Origin: Hevea brasiliensis
Lineage: Eukaryota; Streptophyta; Magnoliopsida; Malpighiales; Euphorbiaceae
DNA length: 64,000 bases
Assembly: GCF_030052815.1 (NCBI RefSeq)
Contig: NC_079499.1
Coordinates: 86,839,183 to 86,903,182 of the forward strand
Direction: 5' to 3'
Of this stretch, positions 44,671 through 56,716 are shown piece after piece. How positions within the stretch are numbered: the first letter of the stretch is position 1; every line of letters begins with the position of its first letter. A model generated the notes under the pieces. That model saw only the letters and a list, made by a program, of their open reading frames with translations, was not told the origin of the DNA and did not search any database. A program made the translations under genes and the position numbers.

Positions 44671-47600
44671 TGTGACACCCCTTACTCGTGTACAGTATAC
44701 CCGAATAAGTAATGCCACACGGTGTACTGGCACACTCTAATATACCTTACTTAATTTGTGTCATGCTTTTGAAATTAATTTATGAAATATGATTTATTTT
44801 AACCATTTATCAAAAGTATTATTTCATTTGAGGTTCCGAAAATTTTTAAGAAAGTTCGGCGGAGTACCGGCTAAAAATGGAGAAAACCGTTCTTCGGAAC
44901 CTGTTAAAAACACTTCCAATATTTTTATTTCATCATCTCAAACTCCAAATCATCAATAAAACTCAATATCAATATCTCGGTAATTTGTCAATTTCAGGTC
45001 TCAACAACCTTTTCAGTTTTCAAAACATCCCTTTCTCAGGGTTCTCATATATAAACAACCATTAAATACTCAAATTAATACCATACATAACCATAAATCT
45101 TTATTATTTACATCAACCTCAAAATACATTACATAAATCCTAAATACATATGAGAAAATAAAAAGTTAATTACAAGATGACAAAATGGCATCTAGTGCCC
45201 TACCGATGCACTGCAGGTAGTGAGGTGACACGGACACTGAGCAGAACTGTCGGATGGCCTCACCCAGCCTGTGGTCTACTGGGCTCACGATCGGGGTCTC
45301 CAGTACCTACGCGTGGCCAAAGCAACGCGCTAAGCAATAATGCTTAGTGGTGCAATAATATAATAGAAGAAAATAGCAAGAAAATAAATGTGTATACAAT
45401 GTGTATGCTTTCTTTGTTTGATCTTGGTATATTCATTAATTCATTAACTTTGTTCACTTTTATTCATTTGGTTGCCCCAAGTAACCTACACTAGACGACT
45501 GGACTGGATAACGGGTAAACTGGCACTGGGTACCTAGTACCTCGGGCCATCACACCATCGGTCACATATGCATCTCCCGGTGTGCAGAGCGGCTAACAAG
45601 TGTAAATGATATCAGAGCACAAGGCCAAGTCTCAATGCAAAGTCGAATGGCTAAAAGCCATGAAATCCTGAATGGCATTTTTGCCATGTGCGATCGCTAA
45701 TCGAACCCTATTGGCATGCCAAACTATCCAAACCAATCTTGTTAGGTCTACTAGGGCTATTGAAACTCTTACCGTCGGCAATTTGTGAATTTAAACTTTT
45801 TGTGTGTTACTATTCATCATTGGTCAACAAAAATGTTGACTTTTAGCATAAAAATGTGTACATCAACTTTGGCACTCCCAACATACCACATTTGGTGTTT
45901 AAAACTTGTTGGCATTAAGTGTTTTTGCAATTTCAAAGTGTAACCCACACTAGCAGAAAATTTCAGTTTTGGTGCCCTAACTTCACTGTTCCATTAGACA
46001 CTGTTACTGTTGGAATTTGAAGAAATGTAAAACATGAAAGTTGTTCCTTATTTTGTCTAGTTGAATTTCCTTTTTTGAATCACTCCATTTGGAGTTTTGT
46101 AGCTCCAGATATGGCTCAAAAACCCAAGCTGCCCGGATATGCAGTCTGCAGAATTTTACCATATCTACAGTGCATGAACAGTGACTTGAGTCACTTGGTT
46201 GAATGGGTTCTGGCCATAATTTGGGGTAGGTTCCTTCATGAAAGTTGTTTGTCTATGTCTTAACTTGTTGCTGTAAAAATTTCAGACCAATTGACCAAAT
46301 CTACAGTGACTTATGGCCAAATGAACAGTTACTATTCATTTGGCAAATTCTGCAGAATTCAGTTTCAGGGTTCCGGATTGTGGCTGGGTTTTGACCCTTT
46401 TGCTTTGGTCTTTTGGGCATGCTTTCTTCAGCAAAAATGTGCCATTATAAGCCTAGTTTCATGTCCAAATGGCCAAACACCAATTGGACTACCACTGCCC
46501 AAGTTATGGCAGTGCAAAGGGACTGAAATTTCAGTCCCTATGCTGCTGTCCATAGGGCAGTTTTCACCTTGAGTTTGCCATCCAATTTTTCAGTTCTAAT
46601 TAGGGTCAACCTACCTAAAATGGTCATTAATTGACCATTAAAAGTTCCCTAACCATTTCCTAAGCTAAGTCACAATTTCACCTACACAAACCCTAATGTC
46701 CAAACTCATTACTCATACACTTTGATTAACATACTTACTTAAGTCTCCATGCATATTAATATCATAACCATGATTTCCAACCATTCTAAGCTTATCAAAC
46801 AATCAACCTCAATCTCCCATAGGGCTGCCTAAATTCTTTGGTAGAGCTACACATGGATTTGTTTCATTATTTCACAATTTTTCATTCATTACAAGCATAG
46901 ATCATGGAACTAATGAGTTTTAAACTTCATATATGCACTAACCTTGATTAGGGCAGATTTTTCCCCACTCAAAACTTCACTTTCCTTCACTTTCTAGGCT
47001 GCCAAACACTTCCCTAAGATGAGTGGACAACTTTTAATGAAAGGGGTTTAGGGTTTATGGTGAAAAGAAGAGAGAAAGTGAGCTTTGGTTGAAAATCAAT
47101 GGAAGTTTGGCTATGGGATTTGAGAGCTACGGGTGAGCATTTGTGAAGGTGAGGGCTGCTGGAAATTTTAGTGATTTTGGTCTTCATTTTGACTCTTTTA
47201 AGTGGTTTAAGAAGGCTTGTCAAATTTTGATTGGTTGGGGGTATGTTAATGACATCACATTATGTCCAAATTGGCTTTTTATTTCATTTTTCTTTCCTTT
47301 TCTTTTCTACCACATTTCAATTTAATTTTTAGTAATATTTATTCACATTTTGGGTCATAATAATTATTTACTTAACTGGACAAGTCGGCCAAAAATCACC
47401 TCTGAAGGCGAAATGACCAAAATGCCCTCCGTTTGGCTTAACGGGTCAAAATTGTCTGTACCGATTGAAAAATTTTTCTAGGTATTTTCTTGGCATTCTA
47501 ATGCCATGGAAACCTTAATAACCCTTCTCTGGAGTCCCAAAATTATTTTATAATTTTTCCCAAGGTCTAGGGCTCCTCGTTGCGAGAACCGCAACTTCCC

Positions 47601-47806
47601 TCCGGTTACCCCTCGCTTGGGCACCGGCTCGTTTGACTTGGTTGTATTTTATTTCTAAAATTTTTACTAAATTTTTCTTATTAATATTTGAGTTAATTTT
47701 GGTCCCTCACTTTAGTTTAAATATTTTTCCGGACGTTCTAGCTATCCGGACCGACACCGTCACCGAACAAAGAGGATGTACTGAGTGGTTACTGGAGGGT
47801 GTTACA
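44671..47806 (-). repeat. Element E 3' LTR (3136 bp)
   Basis: On the + strand it starts TGTGACACCCCTTACTC and ends GGAGGGTGTTACA. Same family as the left-edge LTR at 1-2727. It contains inverted copies of the shared LTR module (near 46100-46280 and 46420-46520) and of the CACACCATCGGTCACATATG block (45549). The open frames at 46075-46572 and 47014-47325 are non-coding LTR sequence. Confidence 0.92.
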
Positions 47807-47820
47807 ACTCTTCCTCTAAT
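47807..47820 (-). promoter_or_regulatory. Polypurine tract, element E
   Basis: On the minus strand ATTAGAGGAAGAGT precedes the LTR start TGTAAC. Upstream of it is TTTCGAGGACGAAATT, the block shared with B and D. Confidence 0.82.
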
Positions 47821-49130
47821 TTAAATTTCGTCCTCGAAATTTACTCGATGCAAACAGTTGAGGGAACTGTTGCCTCATCGTTCTTCACTTTCCCAAGTTG
47901 CCTCCTCGGTGTTGTGGTGCCTCCAAAGCACTTTCACGATGGAATCTGTTTGTTCCTCAACTCTTTCACTTCCGAGCCAAGATTCGTAGAGGTTCTTCTT
48001 CATATGTCAAATCGGTTGTATTTCAATTTCTTCTCTGGAGATGACATGTGAAGGGTCCAGCGGTATCTTACGAGCATGGATACATGGAACACATTGTGGA
48101 TCTTGTCCACTGGTGGTAAAGCTAGCCTATAGGCCACTGGACCCACACGCTCAATGACTTCATATGGGCCAATGAACCTAGGGCTCAACTTACCTTTTCT
48201 TCCAAACCTCAATACCTTTTCCACGGTGACACTTTGAGGAACACTTTATCGCCAACCACATATTCTATTTCTTTTCTCTTGGTCGGCATAAGATTTACAT
48301 GCATGCGAGGCAATCTTTAAGTTGGCTTTGATTGATTTCACCTTCTCCTCACTGTTTCACTGTGTCCGCCCTACCGATTTGTCTTCGCCCAATTCAGTCC
48401 AAAGACACCTGGAGTTCTACATTTTCTCCCATACGATTGCTTCATACGGGGCCATTTGAATACTAGCTTGGTAGCTATTGTTGTATGCAAATTACCCGAT
48501 TGGGAGGTATCTATCCCAACTTCCTCAAACTCAATGACACAACTCCTCAAAGATATCCTCAAGGACGACAAGTATTTCACGTTATTGTTATCATTTCAGT
48601 TCAATATTTGTATCAATTTCATGGGTTTCAATTGTTTACCTGGATTACTCTTTCAGATTGCCCATCCGTCTGAGGATGGAAAGCTGTGCTGAAATGGAGT
48701 TGTGTACCCAAGGATTCATGCAATTTCTTCCAAAATCTCGATGTAAACCTTGGGTCTCGATCGATATGATGGAAAGTGGGATTCCATGCGTCTAACTATC
48801 TCAGCGATATACACCGCTAACCTCTCTAGTGAGTAGTCGGTCTAATCGGCGAGAATGTGTGCTGACTTTGTCAATCTATCCACTATTACCCATGCTGCAT
48901 CATGTTTCCTCTGGGTGAGAGGCAGACCACTTACAAAATCCATGGTGACCCGATCCCATTTCCATTCAGGTATGCGTATAGGCTGTAGCAAACCCGATGG
49001 AACTTGATGTTCTGCCTTGACTTGCTGACATGTCAAGCATTTAGTCACATAGTCACCGATATCTCTCTTCATACTGTGCCACCAATCTGGAGTTTGGATC
49101 ATGATACATCTTTGTACTTCCCGGTGCATA
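47821..49130 (-). pseudogene. pol: Element E integrase, GPY module and chromodomain-like end
   Basis: Reading right to left: zinc-binding [12 protein letters not shown] (near 49000-49040) and [15 protein letters not shown] with the first catalytic Asp (49129-48842 is open). After frameshifts comes [13 protein letters not shown] (near 48640-48680), then the intron-like insert 48567-48639. VLEDI-like sequence and MAPYEA (near 48440) follow. [20 protein letters not shown] (48224-48000 open) follows, then EEEPLRILA and VKELRNKQ-like sequence with MRQQFPQLF near 47845. Same architecture as D, with more frameshifts. Confidence 0.82.
48567..48639 (-). other. Intron-like insert in integrase, element E (73 bp)
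   Basis: Minus strand: donor CAG|GTAAAC at 48639. The branch-like TGATAACAATAACGTG follows, and the coding frame resumes GTCCTTGAGGAT after TTGTC-G, where the expected acceptor AG is lost. An in-frame TGA falls four codons after VIQ. Position and motif match the inserts in C and D. Confidence 0.68.
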
Positions 49131-50570
49131 GCATATACACCTGGTGTGTGCCTCTTTTAGAATACTAGTCTTCAATTCCCCATCATCCGTACACAGTCTT
49201 CCTTTGTAATCTGAGACACCCATCCTTTCACCCCATAGTCAATCGCTTTTCCGGATCTTGCTCATAATAGCCATTAATTTTTCATCGCCTTTTGCCTATC
49301 TAAAATCTGCAGTGTGATTGGCCTCACTTGCAACTCGGCCAAGATAGCTCCATCACGAACCAAAGATAGACGGGCATTCAATGATCTCAAGGTCATCATG
49401 GATTTCTGCTCAAAGCATCGACTACATTTGCCTTCCTGTGATGGTAATCAATTACAGTCATAGTCCTTTAGGAACTCAATCCATCGCCTCTGTCTAAGGT
49501 TGAGCTCCTTCAGGTTGGCAAATATTTGTGCTCTTGTGGTACGTGTAAATGTAGCACTTTTCACCATACAAGTAATGCCTCCATATCTTCGGTCTGAAGA
49601 TAATTGCTGCAAGCTCTAGATCATGGGTAGGGTAGTTACATTCGTGTGGCCTCAACTGCCTGGAGGCATAGGCGACCACCTTCCCCTCTTGCATTAATAC
49701 ACACCCTAACCCATTATGTGAGGCATCACTATAGACCACAAAGTCCTTCCACGACCTTGGTGTGTTAACTGCGGTGCCTCTGTCAACATAGCCTTCAATT
49801 TCTCAAACTGGTCCGACACTTGTCATTCCAGTCAAATCGACATTCTTGTGTAACAACTTGGTCATTGGAGCGCTATTAGGAAAATCCCTTCACAAATCTT
49901 ACGTAATACCCAGCTAGCCCCAAGAAGCTTCGACCTCGGTTGTATTTCGGGAGGCTTCCATTCCATCATCGCTTCTATTTTCTTGGGATCCACCTAATCC
50001 CATTAGTCGACACTATGTGTCCAAGGAATGCAATTTCACTCAGCCAAAAGTCACACTTGGACAACTTAGCATACAACTCCTTTTCTTTCAGGGTTTGCAG
50101 AACAATCCTCAAATGCTCATCATGTTCTTCCCTAGTCTTGGAATACACCAAAATATCATCAATAAAGACCACTACGAACCGATCTAAGTGTGGATGAAAG
50201 ATACGGTTCATAAGGTCCATGAATCTTTGGTGCATTTGTTAGGCCAAAGGGCATCACTATAAACTCATAATGCCCGTGTCAGTCCTGAATGCGATCTTGG
50301 GCACATCTACATCCTTCACCCTCAATCGATGATACCACGATGCGAGATCAATCTTAGAAAATACTCCTGCTCCCTTCAACTGATCAAACAGATCATCAAT
50401 TCTAGGCAACGGATACTTGTTCTTCACAGTCACTTTATTCAACTGCCGGTAATCAATACATAGCCTCAAAGTCCCATCCTTCTTCTTTACAAACAGCACT
50501 GGAGCTCCCCATGGTGACACACTGGGGCGTATGAACCCCTTATCAAGCAACTCTTGCAACCGAAGTTTTC
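49131..50570 (-). pseudogene. pol: Element E reverse transcriptase and RNase H
   Basis: RT begins [18 protein letters not shown] and has [20 protein letters not shown] and [15 protein letters not shown] (50559-50257). A frameshift follows, then [13 protein letters not shown] with an intact FIDD active site and [19 protein letters not shown] (50235-49975). RNase H reads [19 protein letters not shown] and [14 protein letters not shown] (49739-49494), with the first catalytic Asp in YSDAS. Three frames are needed, so the polyprotein is broken, but individual motifs are better kept than in D. Confidence 0.88.
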
Positions 50571-51440
50571 AACTCCCTCAATTGATGGGTGCCATCCTAT
50601 AAGGAGCAATGGAAATGGGTCTTTGTGCAGATCTCAATAGCATATTCGACTTCCCTTTCTGGTGACAAACCAGGTAACTCTTCATGAAATACCTCTGGTA
50701 AGTCTCTCACTGTGGGTATGTCTCTCAGGTTTGGCTTAGCCTGCCTAGTATCCACCACATGTGCTAGGTAGGCTCCATGACCTTTTCTCATCATTCTTCT
50801 TGCATGATGGTGAGATGACATTGGACAAGAAATCATCCTTTCCCCACAAGCGTGATCTCATTACCCTCTGAAGTTTTTAGAGAAATCCTCTTCAATTTGC
50901 AATCAACTATTGCACGATGACGTGACAACGGTCCATTTCCAAAATCACGTCAAACTCATGGAAGGGTAACTCAATCAGTGCGCCAAGAATTCATACCTGA
51001 ATCCTTAACGGCAACCCTTGTATACCTTGTTAACTACCAAACTGTGACAAAATGGATTAGTGACAAGAATGTCTTGTTCACTTTCAACTACAAGTATCCC
51101 ACTTTCTACTGGTAGATTGATGCAGATTTATGAATGAGTGGATCCTGGATCCACCAATGCATGCACAGGTGTAGTGTAAAGGAAGAACGCACTCGATGAC
51201 GCCCGGCATCTTGCTCCTCTGAGCTCTCAAGGCATAATTTCGGCGGTGGTGCATTATCCGGCCTCTCTGGCTCGGATGCGAGCCTCGAGATGGTCCCACA
51301 ACTTCAGATTTACCAGACCTTATACCCCTTGGTGGTGCGGGGCAGTGCATGCTTGTGTTGGAGCGGCTATAATGGTTCTGCGTGGGCGGTTTCTCAACCG
51401 ATGCTCTGTTGACCCACACCTCAAGCAAGCACCGGTCATT
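50571..51440 (-). pseudogene. Element E protease region and gag zinc knuckle trace
   Basis: LVDPGSTHS, the gypsy protease active site, is encoded on the minus strand at about 51133-51168. FHEFDVIL lies near 50950, and the linker KKNDEKR... HVVDTRQAKPNLRDI... FHEELPGLSPEREVEYAIEI (50836-50597) leads to RT. Upstream (51449-51330) is a trace of the gag zinc-finger region. Several frameshifts are present. Confidence 0.75.
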
Positions 51441-52418
51441 CTCCAACACTCCTTATGCCATTTCGGCGGTGTGGACATGCGAGAAGATGCCGGCTGGTCC
51501 TGAACCCCATCCTCGGAGAGCGCCCACCGATGGTGTGGGTGACCTCTCTCCTAGGGGTGAATCGTGGCTGGGCCCCGAGACGACCACGGCCCCGTGGCTG
51601 ACCCGAACTCGTGCGGGAGGACCCTTGAACTTCTTCCACGATGCAGAGCTGAACTAGACCCGGTCCCTCTTCTGTCTCTCCCTTCTAGTCCACTCACTAA
51701 TTCTTACTTTTTCCACCTTTATTGCAGCTTCTACTAACTTGGTAAATTCTGTGATTCCCAAGGTTGAGCTGGATCTTAATATTGTCATTTAGTCCTCTTC
51801 AAATCTCTTGCATCTTTCACTTTATTTGGGACTATCTCCCTTCCGTAGCGGCTTAATCGGACGAATTCCTTCTCATATTCAGCCACCGACAAGTCTCTGC
51901 CTCAGTTAATAAATTCCCTTCTTCTCTCTTCTAGGTATACTGATACCCACATACTTCTTCTTGAATTCGAGAGAAAGAAATCCCAAGTTCTGACTTATTG
52001 CACTTCACTGGACACGGTGTCCCACCACTCATAAGCATCGTCTTGCAGTAAAGAGATGGCAGATTTCAGGTTTTGCTCTGGAGTGCAGTGAAGTTGTTTT
52101 AGTACTCTGCTCGTTCTGTTCAACCAATTCTCGGCTGCAACAGAGTCATCTTATCTCTTGACATAGAAGTCCACATCTCCAAACTTCCTTAACCATTCAA
52201 GGTGTGATTTACTGTGTGGAGTGGTGGTGGTGGTGGTGGTGGTCTGGCATTACCTAGCCATCTGCCTAAAGAAGTCGGCCATTTGTTGGAACATGGCCTG
52301 GAGGTGGCGAGGCTCTGCTGGCTGGTGGAGCAGATTCTCTCATGCCCCGGTCTCATTGCTGCAGTGGAGCATGACTCTCCACTTCCTCCTCAACGGCTCT
52401 CTGAGAGGAAGGATCCAT
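51441..52418 (-). pseudogene. gag: Element E gag, broken
   Basis: ATG at 52418 opens MDPSSQRAVEEEVESHAP, comparable to B and D. A run of CAC triplets follows (plus-strand GGT repeats at about 52220-52245). Capsid traces then follow: VDFYVKR, AENWLNRTSRVLKQLHCTPE, DDAYEWWDTV. The basic linker (SGQPRGRGRLGAQ, 51639-51436 frame) leads to the zinc-finger region. Stops and frameshifts are frequent. The GC-rich plus-strand frames at 51246-51657 and 52214-52523 are antisense shadows. Confidence 0.78.
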
Positions 52419-52528
52419 ATCCTATTCAAAATAAGAAAGATAAACAGATCTGCGTTAGTGTCACCTCAACTCTTACAAATGCAATGCATGGTATGGACTC
52501 AATCTAGGCCCAGAAACGCCTAAACCGT

Positions 52529-52540
52529 GCTCTGATACCA
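52529..52540 (-). promoter_or_regulatory. Primer-binding site, element E
   Basis: Minus strand TGGTATCAGAGC, an exact match to the initiator tRNA-Met site, five bases inside the 5' LTR. Confidence 0.88.
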
Positions 52541-52545
52541 CTAAA

Positions 52546-54222
52546 TGTGACACCCCAAACTCGAGTACAGTATACCCGAAAAAGTAATGCCACACGGTGT
52601 ACTGGCACACTCTAATATACCTAACTTAATTTGTGTCATGCTTTTGAAATTAATTTATGAAATATGATTTATTTTAACCATTTATCAAAAGTATTATTTC
52701 ATTTGAGGTTAGAAAATTTTTAAGAAAATTCATGAGTCTGGCTAAAAATGGAGAAAACTGTTCTTGTGATACTGTTAAAAACACTTCCATTATTTTTATT
52801 TCATCATCTCAAACTCCAATATCATCAATATAACTCAATATCAATATCTCGTTTATTTGTCAATTTCAGGTCTCAACAACCTTTTAGTTTTCAAAACATC
52901 CCTTTCTCAGGGTTCTCATATATAAAAAACAATAAAATACACAAATTAATACAATACATAACAATAAATCTAAATTAGTTACATGTACATAAATATTCAT
53001 TAAATAAATCCTAAATACATATGAGAAAATAAAAAGTTAATTACAAGATGACAAAATGGCATCTAGTGCCCTACCGATGCCTGCAGTAGTGAGGTGACAC
53101 GGACAGCGAGCGTCGGATGGCCTCACCCGATGCGTGGTCTCTGGGCTCACGATCGGGGTCTCCAGTACCTACGCGTGGCAAAAGCAACGCGCTAAGTAAT
53201 AATGCTTAGTGGTGCAATAATATAATAGAAGAAAATAGCAAGAAAATAAATGTGTATACAATGTGTATGCTTTCTTTGTTTGATCTTGGTATATTCATTA
53301 ATTCATTAACTTTGTTCACTTTTATTCATTTGGTTGCCCCAAGTAACCTACACTAGACGATCGGATCGGATAACGGGTAACCGCTGGGTACCTAGTACCT
53401 CGGGCCGTCACACCATCGGTCACATATGCATCTCCGGTGTGCAGCAGCTAACAAGTCAGAATGATATCAGGCACAAGGCCAAGTCTCAATGCAAAGTCAG
53501 AATGGCTAAAAGCCATGAAATCACATAATGGCATTTTTGCCATGTGCAGTACTGCTAATTGAACCCTATTGGCATGCCAAACTATCCAAACCAATCTTGT
53601 TAGGTATACTAGGGCATTTGAAACTCTTAACTTCATCAATTTGTGAATTTCAACTTTTTTTGTGTTACTATTCATCATTGGTCAACAAAAATGTTGACTT
53701 TTAGCATAAAAATGTGTACATCAACTTTGGCACTCCCAACATACCACATTTGGTGTTTAAAACTTGTTGGCATTAAGTGTTTTTGCAATTTCAAAGTGTA
53801 ACCCACACTAGCAGAAAATTTCAGTTTTGGTGCCCTAACTTCACTGTTCTATTGGACACTGTTACTGTTGGAATTTGAAGAAATGTAAAACATGAAAGTT
53901 GTTCCTTATTTTGTCTAGTTGAATTTCCTTTTTTGAATCACTCCATTTGGAGTTTTGTAGCTCCAGATATGGCTCAAAAACCCAAGCTGCCCGGATATGC
54001 AGTCTGCAGAATTTTACCATATCTACATTGCATGAACAGTGACTTGAGTCACTTGGTTGAATGGGTTCTGGCCATAATTTGGGGTAGGTTCCTTCATGAA
54101 AGTTGTTTGTCTATGTCTTAACTTGTTGCTGTAAATATTTTTCCGAACGTTCTAGCTGTCCGGACCGACACCGGTCACCGGAACAGTAGGATGTACGGAG
54201 TGGTTACCGGGAGGGTGTTACA
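52546..54222 (-). repeat. Element E 5' LTR with 1.46-kb deletion
   Basis: Matches the 3' LTR outer parts. The join near 54132 (CTGTAAATATTTTTCCG) links what are positions 46275 and about 47720 of the 3' LTR, across a short shared AT-rich stretch. Numerous 1-6 base gaps also distinguish the two LTRs, for example GCGAGCGTCGG against CTGAGCAGAACTGTCGG. Confidence 0.9.
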
Positions 54223-55880
54223 ACAGTTATCTTATATATAGGTGGTTTGAGTTTGATACTGCTTTCATACTAGTACTGTGTATGGGTATTTGGGCATGTG
54301 TTAGCTCTTACTAATTATATATGGAGAGGTAGGTGTTGATCAAGATGGAATCTGTTCCTCTAAGTAAATAGGGATAAAATCCTATGTTCATTTAATTGTT
54401 CTTGATGTTTCAAGTTCCTGGACAAGACAGATAGATTTAATCAGAAAAGAGTTTCTGATGAGAAAATCTTTTAATCAATAACTGAAATTAAAAGAGAACA
54501 TAATATTCATAGGAAATAGAGTTTGACATAAACCATGACTCCAGCTTGAGTTGGGATTTTATAATGGAGAGATTCTAGTGCATGGTAACATATGATTATA
54601 GGTTCATTTAAGGTAAACCTTATTACTGATTGGGTGGCCATGGCATGCTATGCTAGGTGTTAACTATGGTCTATGAGGTGCATAAAATGATTTAGAGAAA
54701 TCATTTATGATAAGAAAGAGTTTTGATGATATTAAAAGTTGATATCATATCTCATTGCTAATTAGTGATGAGCCTAGTAAGTCACACACATACACAAGTA
54801 ATCACCAAATTAAATATGATTTAATTAATTAATTAAAGAGTTTAATTGATTAATTAAATAGGTTTGGTTTGCAATTAGATTGCAAAGTTCCTAGCATGAC
54901 TTGAAAACAAATCTAGGTTATTGGATGTATAGTATAAGCTAAATTTATATTTAAAGTGTTTAAATATGAATTTAATTAATGATAAATTAATTAATAAAGA
55001 TTAATTAATTGATTTATATTTGATATAAATTGATTAGAAGAAGAGAAATAATTATTTTGGGTTGAGAACTCAAAATTAAGACATAGGGGCATTTTGGTCA
55101 TTTCACAGGGTGACATGTGGCACCATTAGATGGTGACACATGGCATTGCACATAAGCTTGCCAAATGTCTTTTAATCATGTAAGATGATTAAAATTAAGA
55201 TTAAATATAGGCTTGACACTTGGCACAATGTGATTGGGTCAATTAAACCTAGAACCAATCAGAGGGTGACATGTGGCAAGGGTTTTATGTGTTAACCTAG
55301 CTATATAAGTGTTGTTATGAAAAGAAAAAATAACAATCAGCTGCTGCCTCCTTTGTGCTGCCACCCTAGAAGCTCTCCCTTCTCTTCATCTTCTTCTCTC
55401 ATCTATTCCAAGAGATTAGCAAACAATCTCTTGAATTGAAAATACTAGAAATCATTTCTAGTGTTCTGTTTACATCTTTAATCTCTTAAAAGGCATAACT
55501 TGATTTTCTAAATAATAGAAAAAGCTTTAGAAGCTGTTCAAGGGCCACCATAGGTGTTCTTGGTGTGGACAAGCTAGATGGACAACATCTGGTGTCCTAA
55601 AGATGCATCCCAAAGGTGCACATACACTGCAGTGCATCAAGAGGTTAGTGTATTTGTTTTTAAATCTAATCTAGGGTTCTAAAATTAATCTGATTAATTC
55701 TAAAATCTTAAATAGCAAATACAGATCCAAAAACATATTAAAAGAGTTTTAGTATGTTGTTTATCATTGAAATCAAATAGATAAAAATAAATCTTACATG
55801 ATGCATGCGATCCTAGGTGAAAAATTTTTGAATTCAATGGTATAAACTTGTGCTTTTCATACTTTCGCTCCTTCAATATA

Positions 55881-56711
55881 CTCTCGTGTATCCAGCTTTT
55901 ATAGTCTGTTATAGGTTTCTTGGGCACTGATAATAATTAATTAAGATTGAATATACAATAAGTAAATAAAAAAGATCCCGATAATTTAAATTATTTCAAA
56001 AGTGAAATGAAAATGTAAAATACCTAGAAATTAGGAAATTTGCCATATATAGAATTATTATTTAAATTGTTTAGTTATTGTTATTATAAATTATGCACCA
56101 TTAAGCATTATGCTTAGTGCATTGGTTTTCCATCGCGTAGGTACTGGTGATCAGCAGCCGCCACAGTAGTGTTCGGACAGAGTTTCTACCAGATCTGTCA
56201 CCGTCCAGAGTCACCTCACCAGTCTTTTGTATTTTAGTAGGGTCCATGTATAGACTAGTATTTTGATTCATTATGTCTAATTATGATGTAATTACTAGTT
56301 TACGATGTATTTCATTTTGGACTTGTAATTAAACTTTGAGATTGTAATGAAAATTTGTAATTTATTATCTATGAATTTTTATATGAATGCAATAGATGAT
56401 ACTTCATTTTGAGATCTCATAAATAATTGTGAATGATATGATAAAAGAGAATATGATATGGAAATGTGTGAAATGAATATGGACATGTTAATAGGTGCTT
56501 AGTGGAAGCCGCCAGATGCTAATAAAATAGAGAAGGCTCTGTCCGGGTCTCCACAGAAATAAGTTATAAAAAAAAAATTTCTACACATGGATTACATGCT
56601 TTTAAATGATATTAAAAGTTATAATGGACATGATAAGACAAATAGGGTGCTCCGGCACCGAATGTGGCACTTCTTGCTTGGCTATACAGTAGATGGGTAA
56701 AGGGCATCACA
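55881..56711 (+). repeat. Element D 3' LTR, second part
   Basis: Continues the D LTR from the position of 35614 to the end GGGCATCACA, followed by the TSD CATCC. It adds 831 bp to the first part. Confidence 0.92.
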
Positions 56712-56716
56712 CATCC

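Larger units (their letters stand above)
44671..54222 (-). mobile_element. Gypsy element E, nearly complete, unequal LTRs
   Basis: 3' LTR 44671-47806 (3136 bp), interior 47807-52545 (4739 bp), 5' LTR 52546-54222 (1677 bp). The exact TSD ACAGT is at 44666-44670 and 54223-54227. The primer-binding site at the right and polypurine tract at the left fix the minus orientation. The interior carries gag, protease, RT, RNase H, integrase and a chromodomain-like end in order, all with frameshifts. The 5' LTR lacks about 1.46 kb present in the 3' LTR. It is the innermost element of the nest (level 4). Confidence 0.93.
44209..55875 (+). mobile_element. Copia-like solo LTR, split by element E
   Basis: Two pieces (44209-44670, 54228-55875) join to 2110 bp, reading TGTTAGTAATATGCCC ... 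GCTCCTTCA. They match the 2187-bp solo LTR at 17687-19873 in reverse. It interrupts the 3' LTR of D. Flanks are GTATG (44204-44208) and ATATA (55876-55880), each one substitution from the GTATA in the uninterrupted D 5' LTR at 35609-35613. A decayed TSD is therefore likely. A TATA-like TATATAAG lies at 55302-55309. No primer-binding site or polypurine tract adjoins it. The minus-strand frame 55700-55927 runs across the boundary and is not a gene. Confidence 0.85.
32953..56711 (+). mobile_element. Gypsy element D with nested insertions in its 3' LTR
   Basis: 5' LTR 32953-36446 (3494 bp), interior 36447-41546, 3' LTR in two pieces (41547-44208 and 55881-56711) that add to 3493 bp. The exact TSD CATCC flanks it (32948-32952, 56712-56716). 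The 3' LTR is interrupted by a copia-like solo LTR, which in turn holds element E. Both LTRs differ by many transitions. The interior has gag, protease, RT, RNase H, integrase and chromodomain in gypsy order, all broken. It sits in the leader of the level-1 copia. Confidence 0.93.

Noticed and set aside
52220..52245. GGT microsatellite
   Set aside because: A short triplet run in a decayed gag (CAC codons on the coding strand). Nothing indicates a role.
51246..52523. GC-rich plus-strand open frames of 85-100 codons
   Set aside because: They are antisense to the E gag and protease, whose motifs (protease DPGSTH, gag start MDPSSQ) are on the minus strand.
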